Assembly (NCBI GenBank): GCA_029207755.1
Contig: JARCOQ010000083.1
Location: 186,001-250,000 of the forward strand
Direction: 5' to 3'
Source of the DNA: Chamaea fasciata
Taxonomy: Eukaryota > Chordata > Aves > Passeriformes > Sylviidae
Length of the DNA: 64,000 nt
Shown here in pieces: positions 1 to 12,622 of this stretch (position 1 is the stretch's first letter; each line of letters starts with the position of its first letter). The position numbers were made by a program, and so were the translations under genes. The notes under the pieces were generated by a model that was given only the letters and a program-made list of their open reading frames with translations, searched no databases and was not told where the DNA came from.

Positions 1-25
1 GGATGCATAATGGACACTGCTCCAG
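1..25 (+). repeat. Tail of the preceding HOR unit
   Basis: These bases match the last 25 bp of the other units (for example 3115-3139), so the array continues leftwards beyond the window. Confidence 0.9.
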
Positions 26-523
26 ATGGATAATGATCTGGATGGACGCCAATGCCATGGATCCCACTCTGGATGCACGCTGTTCTTGATGGACACAGGA
101 GTCATGCATGGGTCTGTAGATGGAGCCTGGTATGAATGGACAGCACAGCCACATATCCAGATGGATACTTGTCCAGATGGAGAGCAGAGCCGTGGATCTC
201 ACGTGGACAGTGGTCTGGATGGAATCCAAAGCGATGGATCCCACTGTGGATGGACACTGGTATGGATAGACCTCAGAGCCTTGGATCCGAGCTTTGCTCT
301 GTTCTGGATAGACTCCAGAGCCATGGATCCGTCTCTGGATGGACGCTGGTCTGGATGGACACCCGAGCCATGGATCCAAATTGGAGCCTGGTCTGGATGG
401 ATACAAGGGCCATGGATTCCACTCGTGATGGACACTTGTGGAGATAGCAACCAGAGGCATGGATTCGACTCGACATGGACACTTGTCCTGAGGGACAGTG
501 GTCTAGATGGTGACCAGAGCCAT

Positions 524-564
524 TCCTCCCACCTTGTATTGACTCTTGCCAGACCCCGAGGCAT
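524..564 (+). repeat. Divergent 41-bp monomer, segment A of unit 1
   Basis: Between GAGCCAT and GGATCCC lies a strongly diverged monomer containing CCTCCCACCTTGTATTGA. By eye it aligns to the consensus at very roughly 70%, with five bases missing relative to the 46-bp form in segment B (GACTCTTGCC instead of GATAGTGGTCTTGCC). One such monomer occurs in each ~1-kb segment throughout the window and serves as a segment marker. Confidence 0.85.
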
Positions 565-876
565 GGATCCCACTCTGGATGGCCAGTGGTCTGGATGGGC
601 ACCAGACCATGGCTCCCCTATCAATGGACACTGGTCTAGATGGACACCAGAGCCATGGATTCCAGCTGGAAACTGGTGTGGATGGACACCAGAGCAATGG
701 ATGCCACTGGGGATGGATACTGGTTTGGATGGACATAAGCGCCACGGATCCCAATCTAGATGGATGCCGCTGTAAATAGACATCAGAGCCATGGATCCCA
801 CTGTGGATGGACACTGGTATGGATAGACATCAGAGCCTTGGATCCCAGCTTGACTGTGTTCTGGATGGAGAGCAGA

Positions 877-1092
877 GTCTTGGATTGGACTCTGGATGGA
901 TACTGCTCCAGATGGACAGCAGAGTCTTGGATTGGACTCTGGATGGATACTGCTCCAGATGGACAGCAGAGTCTTGGATTGGACTCTGGATGGATACTGG
1001 TCAGATGGACAGCAGAGTCTTGGATTGGACTCTGGATGGATACTGCTCCAGATGGACAGCAGAGTCTTGGATTGGACTCTGGATGGATACTG
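877..1092 (+). repeat. 47-bp micro-array, unit 1 (5 copies)
   Basis: Near-perfect copies starting at 877, 924, 971, 1017 and 1064. The third copy is 46 bp (CTCC shortened to GTC). Each copy contains GTCTTGGATTGGACTC. In segment B the same sequence occurs once, near 2110, so the expansion is confined to this site. Confidence 0.95.
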
Positions 1093-1360
1093 CACCAGAT
1101 GGACACCAGACCCATGGATCCCACTGTTGGTGGACACTGGTCTGGATGGACTCCAGAGCCATGGATCCGTCCCTGGATGGACACAGTTCTTGATGGACAC
1201 CAGAGCCATAGATCCAAATTGGAGCCTGTTCTGGATGGATGCAAGGGCCATGGATTCCACTCTGGATGGATACTGCTCCAGGTAGCAACCAGAGTCATGG
1301 ATCCGAATCCAGATGGAGACTGGTCCAGATGGACACTGGTCCAGATGGTGACCAGGCCAT

Positions 1361-1406
1361 TCCTCCCACCTTGTATTGATAGTGGTCTTGCCAGACCCCG
1401 AGGCAT
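1361..1406 (+). repeat. Divergent 46-bp monomer, segment B of unit 1
   Basis: Full-length form of the divergent monomer, with GATAGTGGTCTTGCC. Its length and partial match to the consensus argue that it is an old monomer, not a foreign insertion. Confidence 0.85.
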
Positions 1407-2407
1407 GGATCCCACTCTGGATGGCCAGTGGTCTGGATGGGCCCCAGACCATGGCTCCCCTATCAATGGACACTGGTCTAGATGGACGCCAGAGCCATGG
1501 ATTCCAGCTGGACACTGGTGTGGATGGACACCAGAGCCATGGATGCCACTGTGGATGGACACTGGTTTGGATGGACATAAGAGCCACGGATCCCAATCTG
1601 GATGGACGCTGCTGTGAAAAGACACCAGAGCCATGGAACCCACAGTGGATTGACAGTGGTCAGGATGTACACCAGAGCAATGGATGCCACTGTGGATGGA
1701 CACAGGTAGAGATGCACACCAGAGTAATGGTGTCCGCTCTGGGTGGACGCTGGTCTGGATAGACAGCAGAACCCTGGCTTCCACTCCGGATGGACGCTTG
1801 CCTGAATAGACAAAAGAGCTATGGATCCCAGCTTGACACTGGTCTGGATGGACACCAGAGCCATGGATCCCACTCTGAATGCACACTACTCGTGATGGAC
1901 ACAAAAGCCATGCATCCCTCTGTGGATGGAGCCTGGTTTGAATGGACAGCACAGCCACGCATCCAGATGGACACCAGAGCCGTGGATCCCAACTGGACAG
2001 TGGTCTTGATAGACACCAGAGCCATGGATCCCACTGTGGATGGACACTGGTATGGATAGACATCAGAGCCTTGGATCCCAGCTTGACTGTGTTCTGGATG
2101 GAGAGCAGAGTCTTGGATTGGACTCTAGATGGATACTGCTCCAGATGGACAACAGAGCCATGGATCCCACTGTAGATGGATCCCCGTCTGGAAAGACTCA
2201 AGAGCCATGGATCCGTCTCTGGATGGATGCTGGTCTGGATGGACACCCGAGCCATGGATCCAAATTGGAGCCTGGTCTGGATGGATACAAGGGCCATGGA
2301 TTCCACTCTTGATGGACACTTCTGGAGATAGCCACCAGAGGCATGGATTCGACTCGACATGGACACTGGTCCTGAAGGACAGTGGTCTAGATGGTGACCA
2401 GAGCCAT

Positions 2408-2448
2408 TCCTCCCACCTTGTATTGACTCTGGCCAGACCCCGAGGCAT
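2408..2448 (+). repeat. Divergent 41-bp monomer, segment C of unit 1
   Basis: Short form, as in segment A, with GACTCTGGCC in place of GACTCTTGCC. The 5-bp deletion is shared by A and C, suggesting that those two segments are closer to each other here than to B. Confidence 0.83.
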
Positions 2449-3139
2449 GGATCCCACTCTGGATGGCCAGTGGTCTGGATGGGCACCAGACCATGGATCC
2501 CCTATGAATGGACACTGGTCTAGATGGACACCAGAGCCATGGATTCCAGCTGGACACTGGTGTGGATGGACACCAGAGCAATGGATGCCACTGGGGATGG
2601 ATACTGGTTTGGATGGACATAAGAGCCACGGATCCCAATCTAGATGGACGCTGCTGTGAATAGACACCAGAGCCATGGATCCCACAGTGGATTGACAGTG
2701 GTCAGGATGGACACCAGAGCAATGGATGCCACTGTGGATGGACGCAGGTAGAGATGCACACCAGAGTAATGGTGTCCGCTCTGGATGGACACTGGTCTGG
2801 ATAGACAGCAGAACCCTGGCTTCCACTCTGGATGGACGCTTGCCTGAATAGACAAAAGAGCTATAGATCCCAGCTTGACACTGGTCTGGATGGACACCAG
2901 AGCCATGGATCCCACAATGAATGCACACTACTCGTGATGGACACAAGAGCCATGCATCCCTCTGTGGATGGAGCCTGGTTTGAATGGACAGCACAGCCAC
3001 GCATCCAGATGGACACCAGAGCCGTGGATCCCAACTGGACAGTGGTCTGGATGGACACCAGAGCCATGGATCCCACTCTGGATGGACCCTGGTACAGATG
3101 GACAGCATAGCCATGGATGCATAATGGACACTGCTCCAG

Positions 3140-6100
3140 ATGGATAATGATCTGGATGGACGCCAATGCCATGGATCCCACTCTGGATGCACGCTGTTCT
3201 TGATGGACACAGGAGTCATGCATGGGTCTGTAGATGGAGCCTGGTATGAATGGACAGCACAGCCACATATCCAGATGGATACTTGTCCAGATGGAGAGCA
3301 GAGCCGTGGATCTCACGTGGACAGTGGTCTGGATGGAATCCAAAGCGATGGATCCCACTGTGGATGGACACTGGTATGGATAGACCTCAGAGCCTTGGAT
3401 CCGAGCTTTGCTCTGTTCTGGATAGACTCCAGAGCCATGGATCCGTCTCTGGATGGACGCTGGTCTGGATGGACACCCGAGCCATGGATCCAAATTGGAG
3501 CCTGGTCTGGATGGATACAAGGGCCATGGATTCCACTCGTGATGGACACTTGTGGAGATAGCAACCAGAGGCATGGATTCGACTCGACATGGACACTTGT
3601 CCTGAGGGACAGTGGTCTAGATGGTGACCAGAGCCATTCCTCCCACCTTGTATTGACTCTTGCCAGACCCCGAGGCATGGATCCCACTCTGGATGGCCAG
3701 TGGTCTGGATGGGCACCAGACCATGGCTCCCCTATCAATGGACACTGGTCTAGATGGACACCAGAGCCATGGATTCCAGCTGGAAACTGGTGTGGATGGA
3801 CACCAGAGCAATGGATGCCACTGGGGATGGATACTGGTTTGGATGGACATAAGCGCCACGGATCCCAATCTAGATGGATGCCGCTGTAAATAGACATCAG
3901 AGCCATGGATCCCACTGTGGATGGACACTGGTATGGATAGACATCAGAGCCTTGGATCGCAGCTTGACTGTGTTCTGGATGGAGAGCAGAGTCTTGGATT
4001 GGACTCTGGATGGATACTGCTCCAGATGGACAGCAGAGTCTTGGATTGGACTCTGGATGGATACTGCTCCAGATGGACAGCAGAGTCTTGGATTGGACTC
4101 TGGATGGATACTGCTCAGATGGACAGCAGAGTCTTGGATTGGACTCTGGATGGATACTGCTCCAGATGGACAGCAGAGTCTTGGATTGGACTCTGGATGG
4201 ATACTGCTCCAGATGGACAGCAGAGTCTTGGATTGGACTCTGGATGGATACTGCACCAGATGGACACCAGACCCATGGATCCCACTGTTGGTGGACACTG
4301 GTCTGGATGGACTCCAGAGCCATGGATCCGTCCCTGGATGGACACAGTTCTTGATGGACACCAGAGCCATAGATCCAAATTGGAGCCTGTTCTGGATGGA
4401 TGCAAGGGCCATGGATTCCACTCTGGATGGATACTGCTCCAGGTAGCAACCAGAGTCATGGATCCGAATCCAGATGGAGACTGGTCCAGATGGACACTGG
4501 TCCAGATGGTGACCAGGCCATTCCTCCCACCTTGTATTGATAGTGGTCTTGCCAGACCCCGAGGCATGGATCCCACTCTGGATGGCCAGTGGTCTGGATG
4601 GGCCCCAGACCATGGCTCCCCTATCAATGGACACTGGTCTAGATGGACGCCAGAGCCATGGATTCCAGCTGGACACTGGTGTGGATGGACACCAGAGCCA
4701 TGGATGCCACTGTGGATGGACACTGGTTTGGATGGACATAAGAGCCACGGATCCCAATCTGGATGGACGCTGCTGTGAAAAGACACCAGAGCCATGGAAC
4801 CCACAGTGGATTGACAGTGGTCAGGATGTACACCAGAGCAATGGATGCCACTGTGGATGGACACAGGTAGAGATGCACACCAGAGTAATGGTGTCCGCTC
4901 TGGGTGGACGCTGGTCTGGATAGACAGCAGAACCCTGGCTTCCACTCCGGATGGACGCTTGCCTGAATAGACAAAAGAGCTATGGATCCCAGCTTGACAC
5001 TGGTCTGGATGGACACCAGAGCCATGGATCCCACTCTGAATGCACACTACTCGTGATGGACACAAAAGCCATGCATCCCTCTGTGGATGGAGCCTGGTTT
5101 GAATGGACAGCACAGCCACGCATCCAGATGGACACCAGAGCCGTGGATCCCAACTGGACAGTGGTCTTGATAGACACCAGAGCCATGGATCCCACTGTGG
5201 ATGGACACTGGTATGGATAGACATCAGAGCCTTGGATCCCAGCTTGACTGTGTTCTGGATGGAGAGCAGAGTCTTGGATTGGACTCTAGATGGATACTGC
5301 TCCAGATGGACAACAGAGCCATGGATCCCACTGTAGATGGATCCCCGTCTGGAAAGACTCAAGAGCCATGGATCCGTCTCTGGATGGATGCTGGTCTGGA
5401 TGGACACCCGAGCCATGGATCCAAATTGGAGCCTGGTCTGGATGGATACAAGGGCCATGGATTCCACTCTTGATGGACACTTCTGGAGATAGCCACCAGA
5501 GGCATGGATTCGACTCGACATGGACACTGGTCCTGAAGGACAGTGGTCTAGATGGTGACCAGAGCCATTCCTCCCACCTTGTATTGACTCTGGCCAGACC
5601 CCGAGGCATGGATCCCACTCTGGATGGCCAGTGGTCTGGATGGGCACCAGACCATGGATCCCCTATGAATGGACACTGGTCTAGATGGACGCCAGAGCCA
5701 TGGATTCCAGCTGGACACTGGTGTGGATGGACACCAGAGCAATGGATGCCACTGGGGATGGATACTGGTTTGGATGGACATAAGAGCCACGGATCCCAAT
5801 CTAGATGGACGCTGCTGTGAATAGACACCAGAGCCATGGATCCCACAGTGGATTGACAGTGGTCAGGATGGACACCAGAGCAATGGATGCCACTGTGGAT
5901 GGACGCAGGTAGAGATGCACACCAGAGTAATGGTGTCCGCTCTGGATGGACACTGGTCTGGATAGACAGCAGAACCCTGGCTTCCACTCTGGATGGACGC
6001 TTGCCTGAATAGACAAAAGAGCTATAGATCCCAGCTTGACACTGGTCTGGATGGACACCAGAGCCATGGATCCCACAATGAATGCACACTACTCGTGATG

Positions 6101-6300
6101 GACACAAGAGCCATGCATCCCTCTGTGGATGGAGCCTGGTTTGAATGGACAGCACAGCCACGCATCCAGATGGACACCAGAGCCGTGGATCCCAACTGGA
6201 CAGTGGTCTGGATGGACACCAGAGCCATGGATCCCACTCTGGATGGACCCTGGTACAGATGGACAGCATAGCCATGGATGCATAATGGACACTGCTCCAG
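3140..6300 (+). repeat. HOR unit 2 (long, 3161 bp)
   Basis: Long unit; the 47-bp excess over unit 1 is one extra micro-array copy (six copies, 3991-4253). Anchors lie at 4951 and 5993. It has the GGATCGCAGC variant shared with units 3-6 and 8. It lacks the T in the last micro-array copy and the ACTAGT site that define units 3-5. Confidence 0.93.
3991..4253 (+). repeat. 47-bp micro-array, unit 2 (6 copies)
   Basis: Copies start at 3991, 4038, 4085, 4131, 4178 and 4225. The third is the 46-bp variant (CTCAG for CTCCAG), a fixed phase marker across units 1-6 and 8. Confidence 0.95.
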
Positions 6301-9300
6301 ATGGATAATGATCTGGATGGACGCCAATGCCATGGATCCCACTCTGGATGCACGCTGTTCTTGATGGACACAGGAGTCATGCATGGGTCTGTAGATGGAG
6401 CCTGGTATGAATGGACAGCACAGCCACATATCCAGATGGATACTTGTCCAGATGGAGAGCAGAGCCGTGGATCTCACGTGGACAGTGGTCTGGATGGAAT
6501 CCAAAGCGATGGATCCCACTGTGGATGGACACTGGTATGGATAGACCTCAGAGCCTTGGATCCGAGCTTTGCTCTGTTCTGGATAGACTCCAGAGCCATG
6601 GATCCGTCTCTGGATGGACGCTGGTCTGGATGGACACCCGAGCCATGGATCCAAATTGGAGCCTGGTCTGGATGGATACAAGGGCCATGGATTCCACTCG
6701 TGATGGACACTTGTGGAGATAGCAACCAGAGGCATGGATTCGACTCGACATGGACACTTGTCCTGAGGGACAGTGGTCTAGATGGTGACCAGAGCCATTC
6801 CTCCCACCTTGTATTGACTCTTGCCAGACCCCGAGGCATGGATCCCACTCTGGATGGCCAGTGGTCTGGATGGGCACCAGACCATGGCTCCCCTATCAAT
6901 GGACACTGGTCTAGATGGACACCAGAGCCATGGATTCCAGCTGGAAACTGGTGTGGATGGACACCAGAGCAATGGATGCCACTGGGGATGGATACTGGTT
7001 TGGATGGACATAAGCGCCACGGATCCCAATCTAGATGGATGCCGCTGTAAATAGACATCAGAGCCATGGATCCCACTGTGGATGGACACTGGTATGGATA
7101 GACATCAGAGCCTTGGATCGCAGCTTGACTGTGTTCTGGATGGAGAGCAGAGTCTTGGATTGGACTCTGGATGGATACTGCTCCAGATGGACAGCAGAGT
7201 CTTGGATTGGACTCTGGATGGATACTGCTCCAGATGGACAGCAGAGTCTTGGATTGGACTCTGGATGGATACTGCTCAGATGGACAGCAGAGTCTTGGAT
7301 TGGACTCTGGATGGATACTGCTCCAGATGGACAGCAGAGTCTTGGATTGGACTCTGGATGGATACTGCTCCAGATGGACAGCAGAGTCTTGGATTTGACT
7401 CTGGATGGATACTGCACCAGATGGACACCAGACCCATGGATCCCACTGTTGGTGGACACTGGTCTGGATGGACTCCAGAGCCATGGATCCGTCCCTGGAT
7501 GGACACAGTTCTTGATGGACACCAGAGCCATAGATCCAAATTGGAGCCTGTTCTGGATGGATGCAAGGGCCATGGATTCCACTCTGGATGGATACTGCTC
7601 CAGGTAGCAACCAGAGTCATGGATCCGAATCCAGATGGAGACTGGTCCAGATGGACACTGGTCCAGATGGTGACCAGGCCATTCCTCCCACCTTGTATTG
7701 ATAGTGGTCTTGCCAGACCCCGAGGCATGGATCCCACTCTGGATGGCCAGTGGTCTGGATGGGCCCCAGACCATGGCTCCCCTATCAATGGACACTGGTC
7801 TAGATGGACGCCAGAGCCATGGATTCCAGCTGGACACTGGTGTGGATGGACACCAGAGCCATGGATGCCACTGTGGATGGACACTGGTTTGGATGGACAT
7901 AAGAGCCACGGATCCCAATCTGGATGGACGCTGCTGTGAAAAGACACCAGAGCCATGGAACCCACAGTGGATTGACAGTGGTCAGGATGTACACCAGAGC
8001 AATGGATGCCACTGTGGATGGACACAGGTAGAGATGCACAGCAGAGTAATGGTGTCCGCTCTGGGTGGACGCTGGTCTGGATAGACAGCAGAACCCTGGC
8101 TTCCACTCCGGATGGACGCTTGCCTGAATAGACAAAAGAGCTATGGATCCCAGCTTGACACTGGTCTGGATGGACACCAGAGCCATGGATCCCACTCTGA
8201 ATGCACACTACTCGTGATGGACACAAAAGCCATGCATCCCTCTGTGGATGGAGCCTGGTTTGAATGGACAGCACAGCCACGCATCCAGATGGACACCAGA
8301 GCCGTGGATCCCAACTGGACAGTGGTCTTGATAGACACCAGAGCCATGGATCCCACTGTGGATGGACACTGGTATGGATAGACATCAGAGCCTTGGATCC
8401 CAGCTTGACTGTGTTCTGGATGGAGAGCAGAGTCTTGGATTGGACTCTAGATGGATACTGCTCCAGATGGACAACAGAGCCATGGATCCCACTGTAGATG
8501 GATCCCCGTCTGGAAAGACTCAAGAGCCATGGATCCGTCTCTGGATGGATGCTGGTCTGGATGGACACCCGAGCCATGGATCCAAATTGGAGCCTGGTCT
8601 GGATGGATACAAGGGCCATGGATTCCACTCTTGATGGACACTTCTGGAGATAGCCACCAGAGGCATGGATTCGACTCGACATGGACACTAGTCCTGAAGG
8701 ACAGTGGTCTAGATGGTGACCAGAGCCATTCCTCCCACCTTGTATTGACTCTGGCCAGACCCCGAGGCATGGATCCCACTCTGGATGGCCAGTGGTCTGG
8801 ATGGGCACCAGACCATGGATCCCCTATGAATGGACACTGGTCTAGATGGACGCCAGAGCCATGGATTCCAGCTGGACACTGGTGTGGATGGACACCAGAG
8901 CAATGGATGCCACTGGGGATGGATACTGGTTTGGATGGACATAAGAGCCACGGATCCCAATCTAGATGGACGCTGCTGTGAATAGACACCAGAGCCATGG
9001 ATCCCACAGTGGATTGACAGTGGTCAGGATGGACACCAGAGCAATGGATGCCACTGTGGATGGACGCAGGTAGAGATGCACACCAGAGTAATGGTGTCCG
9101 CTCTGGATGGACACTGGTCTGGATAGACAGCAGAACCCTGGCTTCCACTCTGGATGGACGCTTGCCTGAATAGACAAAAGAGCTATAGATCCCAGCTTGA
9201 CACTGGTCTGGATGGACACCAGAGCCATGGATCCCACAATGAATGCACACTACTCGTGATGGACACAAGAGCCATGCATCCCTCTGTGGATGGAGCCTGG

Positions 9301-9461
9301 TTTGAATGGACAGCACAGCCACGCATCCAGATGGACACCAGAGCCGTGGATCCCAACTGGACAGTGGTCTGGATGGACACCAGAGCCATGGATCCCACTC
9401 TGGATGGACCCTGGTACAGATGGACAGCATAGCCATGGATGCATAATGGACACTGCTCCAG
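6301..9461 (+). repeat. HOR unit 3 (long, 3161 bp)
   Basis: Long unit with a six-copy micro-array (7152-7414) and anchors at 8112 and 9154. It shares with units 4 and 5 a T at 7396 in the last micro-array copy (GGATTTGAC instead of GGATTGGAC). The A at 8690, which creates ACTAGT, is shared with units 4, 5 and 7. A G at 8041 (CACAGCAG for CACACCAG) looks private to this unit. Confidence 0.93.
7152..7414 (+). repeat. 47-bp micro-array, unit 3 (6 copies)
   Basis: Same layout as unit 2, with the third copy 46 bp long. The last copy has T at 7396. Confidence 0.95.
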
Positions 9462-12400
9462 ATGGATAATGATCTGGATGGACGCCAATGCCATGGATCC
9501 CACTCTGGATGCACGCTGTTCTTGATGGACACAGGAGTCATGCATGGGTCTGTAGATGGAGCCTGGTATGAATGGACAGCACAGCCACATATCCAGATGG
9601 ATACTTGTCCAGATGGAGAGCAGAGCCGTGGATCTCACGTGGACAGTGGTCTGGATGGAATCCAAAGCGATGGATCCCACTGTGGATGGACACTGGTATG
9701 GATAGACCTCAGAGCCTTGGATCCGAGCTTTGCTCTGTTCTGGATAGACTCCAGAGCCATGGATCCGTCTCTGGATGGACGCTGGTCTGGATGGACACCC
9801 GAGCCATGGATCCAAATTGGAGCCTGGTCTGGATGGATACAAGGGCCATGGATTCCACTCGTGATGGACACTTGTGGAGATAGCAACCAGAGGCATGGAT
9901 TCGACTCGACATGGACACTTGTCCTGAGGGACAGTGGTCTAGATGGTGACCAGAGCCATTCCTCCCACCTTGTATTGACTCTTGCCAGACCCCGAGGCAT
10001 GGATCCCACTCTGGATGGCCAGTGGTCTGGATGGGCACCAGACCATGGCTCCCCTATCAATGGACACTGGTCTAGATGGACACCAGAGCCATGGATTCCA
10101 GCTGGAAACTGGTGTGGATGGACACCAGAGCAATGGATGCCACTGGGGATGGATACTGGTTTGGATGGACATAAGCGCCACGGATCCCAATCTAGATGGA
10201 TGCCGCTGTAAATAGACATCAGAGCCATGGATCCCACTGTGGATGGACACTGGTATGGATAGACATCAGAGCCTTGGATCGCAGCTTGACTGTGTTCTGG
10301 ATGGAGAGCAGAGTCTTGGATTGGACTCTGGATGGATACTGCTCCAGATGGACAGCAGAGTCTTGGATTGGACTCTGGATGGATACTGCTCCAGATGGAC
10401 AGCAGAGTCTTGGATTGGACTCTGGATGGATACTGCTCAGATGGACAGCAGAGTCTTGGATTGGACTCTGGATGGATACTGCTCCAGATGGACAGCAGAG
10501 TCTTGGATTGGACTCTGGATGGATACTGCTCCAGATGGACAGCAGAGTCTTGGATTTGACTCTGGATGGATACTGCACCAGATGGACACCAGACCCATGG
10601 ATCCCACTGTTGGTGGACACTGGTCTGGATGGACTCCAGAGCCATGGATCCGTCCCTGGATGGACACAGTTCTTGATGGACACCAGAGCCATAGATCCAA
10701 ATTGGAGCCTGTTCTGGATGGATGCAAGGGCCATGGATTCCACTCTGGATGGATACTGCTCCAGGTAGCAACCAGAGTCATGGATCCGAATCCAGATGGA
10801 GACTGGTCCAGATGGACACTGGTCCAGATGGTGACCAGGCCATTCCTCCCACCTTGTATTGATAGTGGTCTTGCCAGACCCCGAGGCATGGATCCCACTC
10901 TGGATGGCCAGTGGTCTGGATGGGCCCCAGACCATGGCTCCCCTATCAATGGACACTGGTCTAGATGGACGCCAGAGCCATGGATTCCAGCTGGACACTG
11001 GTGTGGATGGACACCAGAGCCATGGATGCCACTGTGGATGGACACTGGTTTGGATGGACATAAGAGCCACGGATCCCAATCTGGATGGACGCTGCTGTGA
11101 AAAGACACCAGAGCCATGGAACCCACAGTGGATTGACAGTGGTCAGGATGTACACCAGAGCAATGGATGCCACTGTGGATGGACACAGGTAGAGATGCAC
11201 ACCAGAGTAATGGTGTCCGCTCTGGGTGGACGCTGGTCTGGATAGACAGCAGAACCCTGGCTTCCACTCCGGATGGACGCTTGCCTGAATAGACAAAAGA
11301 GCTATGGATCCCAGCTTGACACTGGTCTGGATGGACACCAGAGCCATGGATCCCACTCTGAATGCACACTACTCGTGATGGACACAAAAGCCATGCATCC
11401 CTCTGTGGATGGAGCCTGGTTTGAATGGACAGCACAGCCACGCATCCAGATGGACACCAGAGCCGTGGATCCCAACTGGACAGTGGTCTTGATAGACACC
11501 AGAGCCATGGATCCCACTGTGGATGGACACTGGTATGGATAGACATCAGAGCCTTGGATCCCAGCTTGACTGTGTTCTGGATGGAGAGCAGAGTCTTGGA
11601 TTGGACTCTAGATGGATACTGCTCCAGATGGACAACAGAGCCATGGATCCCACTGTAGATGGATCCCCGTCTGGAAAGACTCAAGAGCCATGGATCCGTC
11701 TCTGGATGGATGCTGGTCTGGATGGACACCCGAGCCATGGATCCAAATTGGAGCCTGGTCTGGATGGATACAAGGGCCATGGATTCCACTCTTGATGGAC
11801 ACTTCTGGAGATAGCCACCAGAGGCATGGATTCGACTCGACATGGACACTAGTCCTGAAGGACAGTGGTCTAGATGGTGACCAGAGCCATTCCTCCCACC
11901 TTGTATTGACTCTGGCCAGACCCCGAGGCATGGATCCCACTCTGGATGGCCAGTGGTCTGGATGGGCACCAGACCATGGATCCCCTATGAATGGACACTG
12001 GTCTAGATGGACGCCAGAGCCATGGATTCCAGCTGGACACTGGTGTGGATGGACACCAGAGCAATGGATGCCACTGGGGATGGATACTGGTTTGGATGGA
12101 CATAAGAGCCACGGATCCCAATCTAGATGGACGCTGCTGTGAATAGACACCAGAGCCATGGATCCCACAGTGGATTGACAGTGGTCAGGATGGACACCAG
12201 AGCAATGGATGCCACTGTGGATGGACGCAGGTAGAGATGCACACCAGAGTAATGGTGTCCGCTCTGGATGGACACTGGTCTGGATAGACAGCAGAACCCT
12301 GGCTTCCACTCTGGATGGACGCTTGCCTGAATAGACAAAAGAGCTATAGATCCCAGCTTGACACTGGTCTGGATGGACACCAGAGCCATGGATCCCACAA

Positions 12401-12622
12401 TGAATGCACACTACTCGTGATGGACACAAGAGCCATGCATCCCTCTGTGGATGGAGCCTGGTTTGAATGGACAGCACAGCCACGCATCCAGATGGACACC
12501 AGAGCCGTGGATCCCAACTGGACAGTGGTCTGGATGGACACCAGAGCCATGGATCCCACTCTGGATGGACCCTGGTACAGATGGACAGCATAGCCATGGA
12601 TGCATAATGGACACTGCTCCAG
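9462..12622 (+). repeat. HOR unit 4 (long, 3161 bp)
   Basis: Long unit with a six-copy micro-array (10313-10575) and anchors at 11273 and 12315. It carries the unit 3-5 marker T at 10557 and the ACTAGT variant at 11851. It is nearly identical to unit 3, making these two the most recently separated pair that I can identify by eye. Confidence 0.93.
10313..10575 (+). repeat. 47-bp micro-array, unit 4 (6 copies)
   Basis: Same layout as unit 3, including the T in the last copy (10557). Confidence 0.95.

Larger units (their letters stand above)
26..3139 (+). repeat. HOR unit 1 (long, 3114 bp)
   Basis: Long unit with segments A, B and C; anchors lie at 1790 (B) and 2832 (C), 1042 bp apart. Its micro-array has five copies (877-1092). 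It carries a private G at 1000, where every other unit with the 46-bp micro-array copy has C. It keeps GGATCCCAGC upstream of the micro-array, whereas units 2-6 and 8 have GGATCGCAGC. By these marks it is slightly set apart from units 2-5. Divergent monomers lie at 524-564, 1361-1406 and 2408-2448. Confidence 0.93.

Noticed and set aside
461..480. Possible CENP-B box at TTCGACTCGACATGG
   Set aside because: The required A after TTCG plus four bases and the CGGG end are absent. I saw no match elsewhere by eye, though a pattern search would be firmer.
524..564. Foreign insertion or transposon remnant at the CCTCCCACC motif
   Set aside because: It replaces one monomer in length, aligns partly to the consensus, and has no target-site duplication or terminal repeats. 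An old diverged monomer is simpler.
26..775. 249-codon plus-strand open frame repeated in each HOR unit
   Set aside because: It recurs because the DNA recurs. It overlaps open frames on both strands, is low-complexity, and lacks any splice, promoter or domain evidence.
877..1092. CRISPR-like regular repeats (47-bp copies)
   Set aside because: The copies are contiguous with no unique spacers, there are no cas genes, and the context is satellite DNA.
783..2486. 567-codon open frame on the minus strand (and a near-identical one at 13380-15083)
   Set aside because: It is a by-product of a stop-free 47-bp repeat. Overlapping frames on both strands are equally open, the frame length changes with micro-array copy number, and no codon or domain signal is visible.
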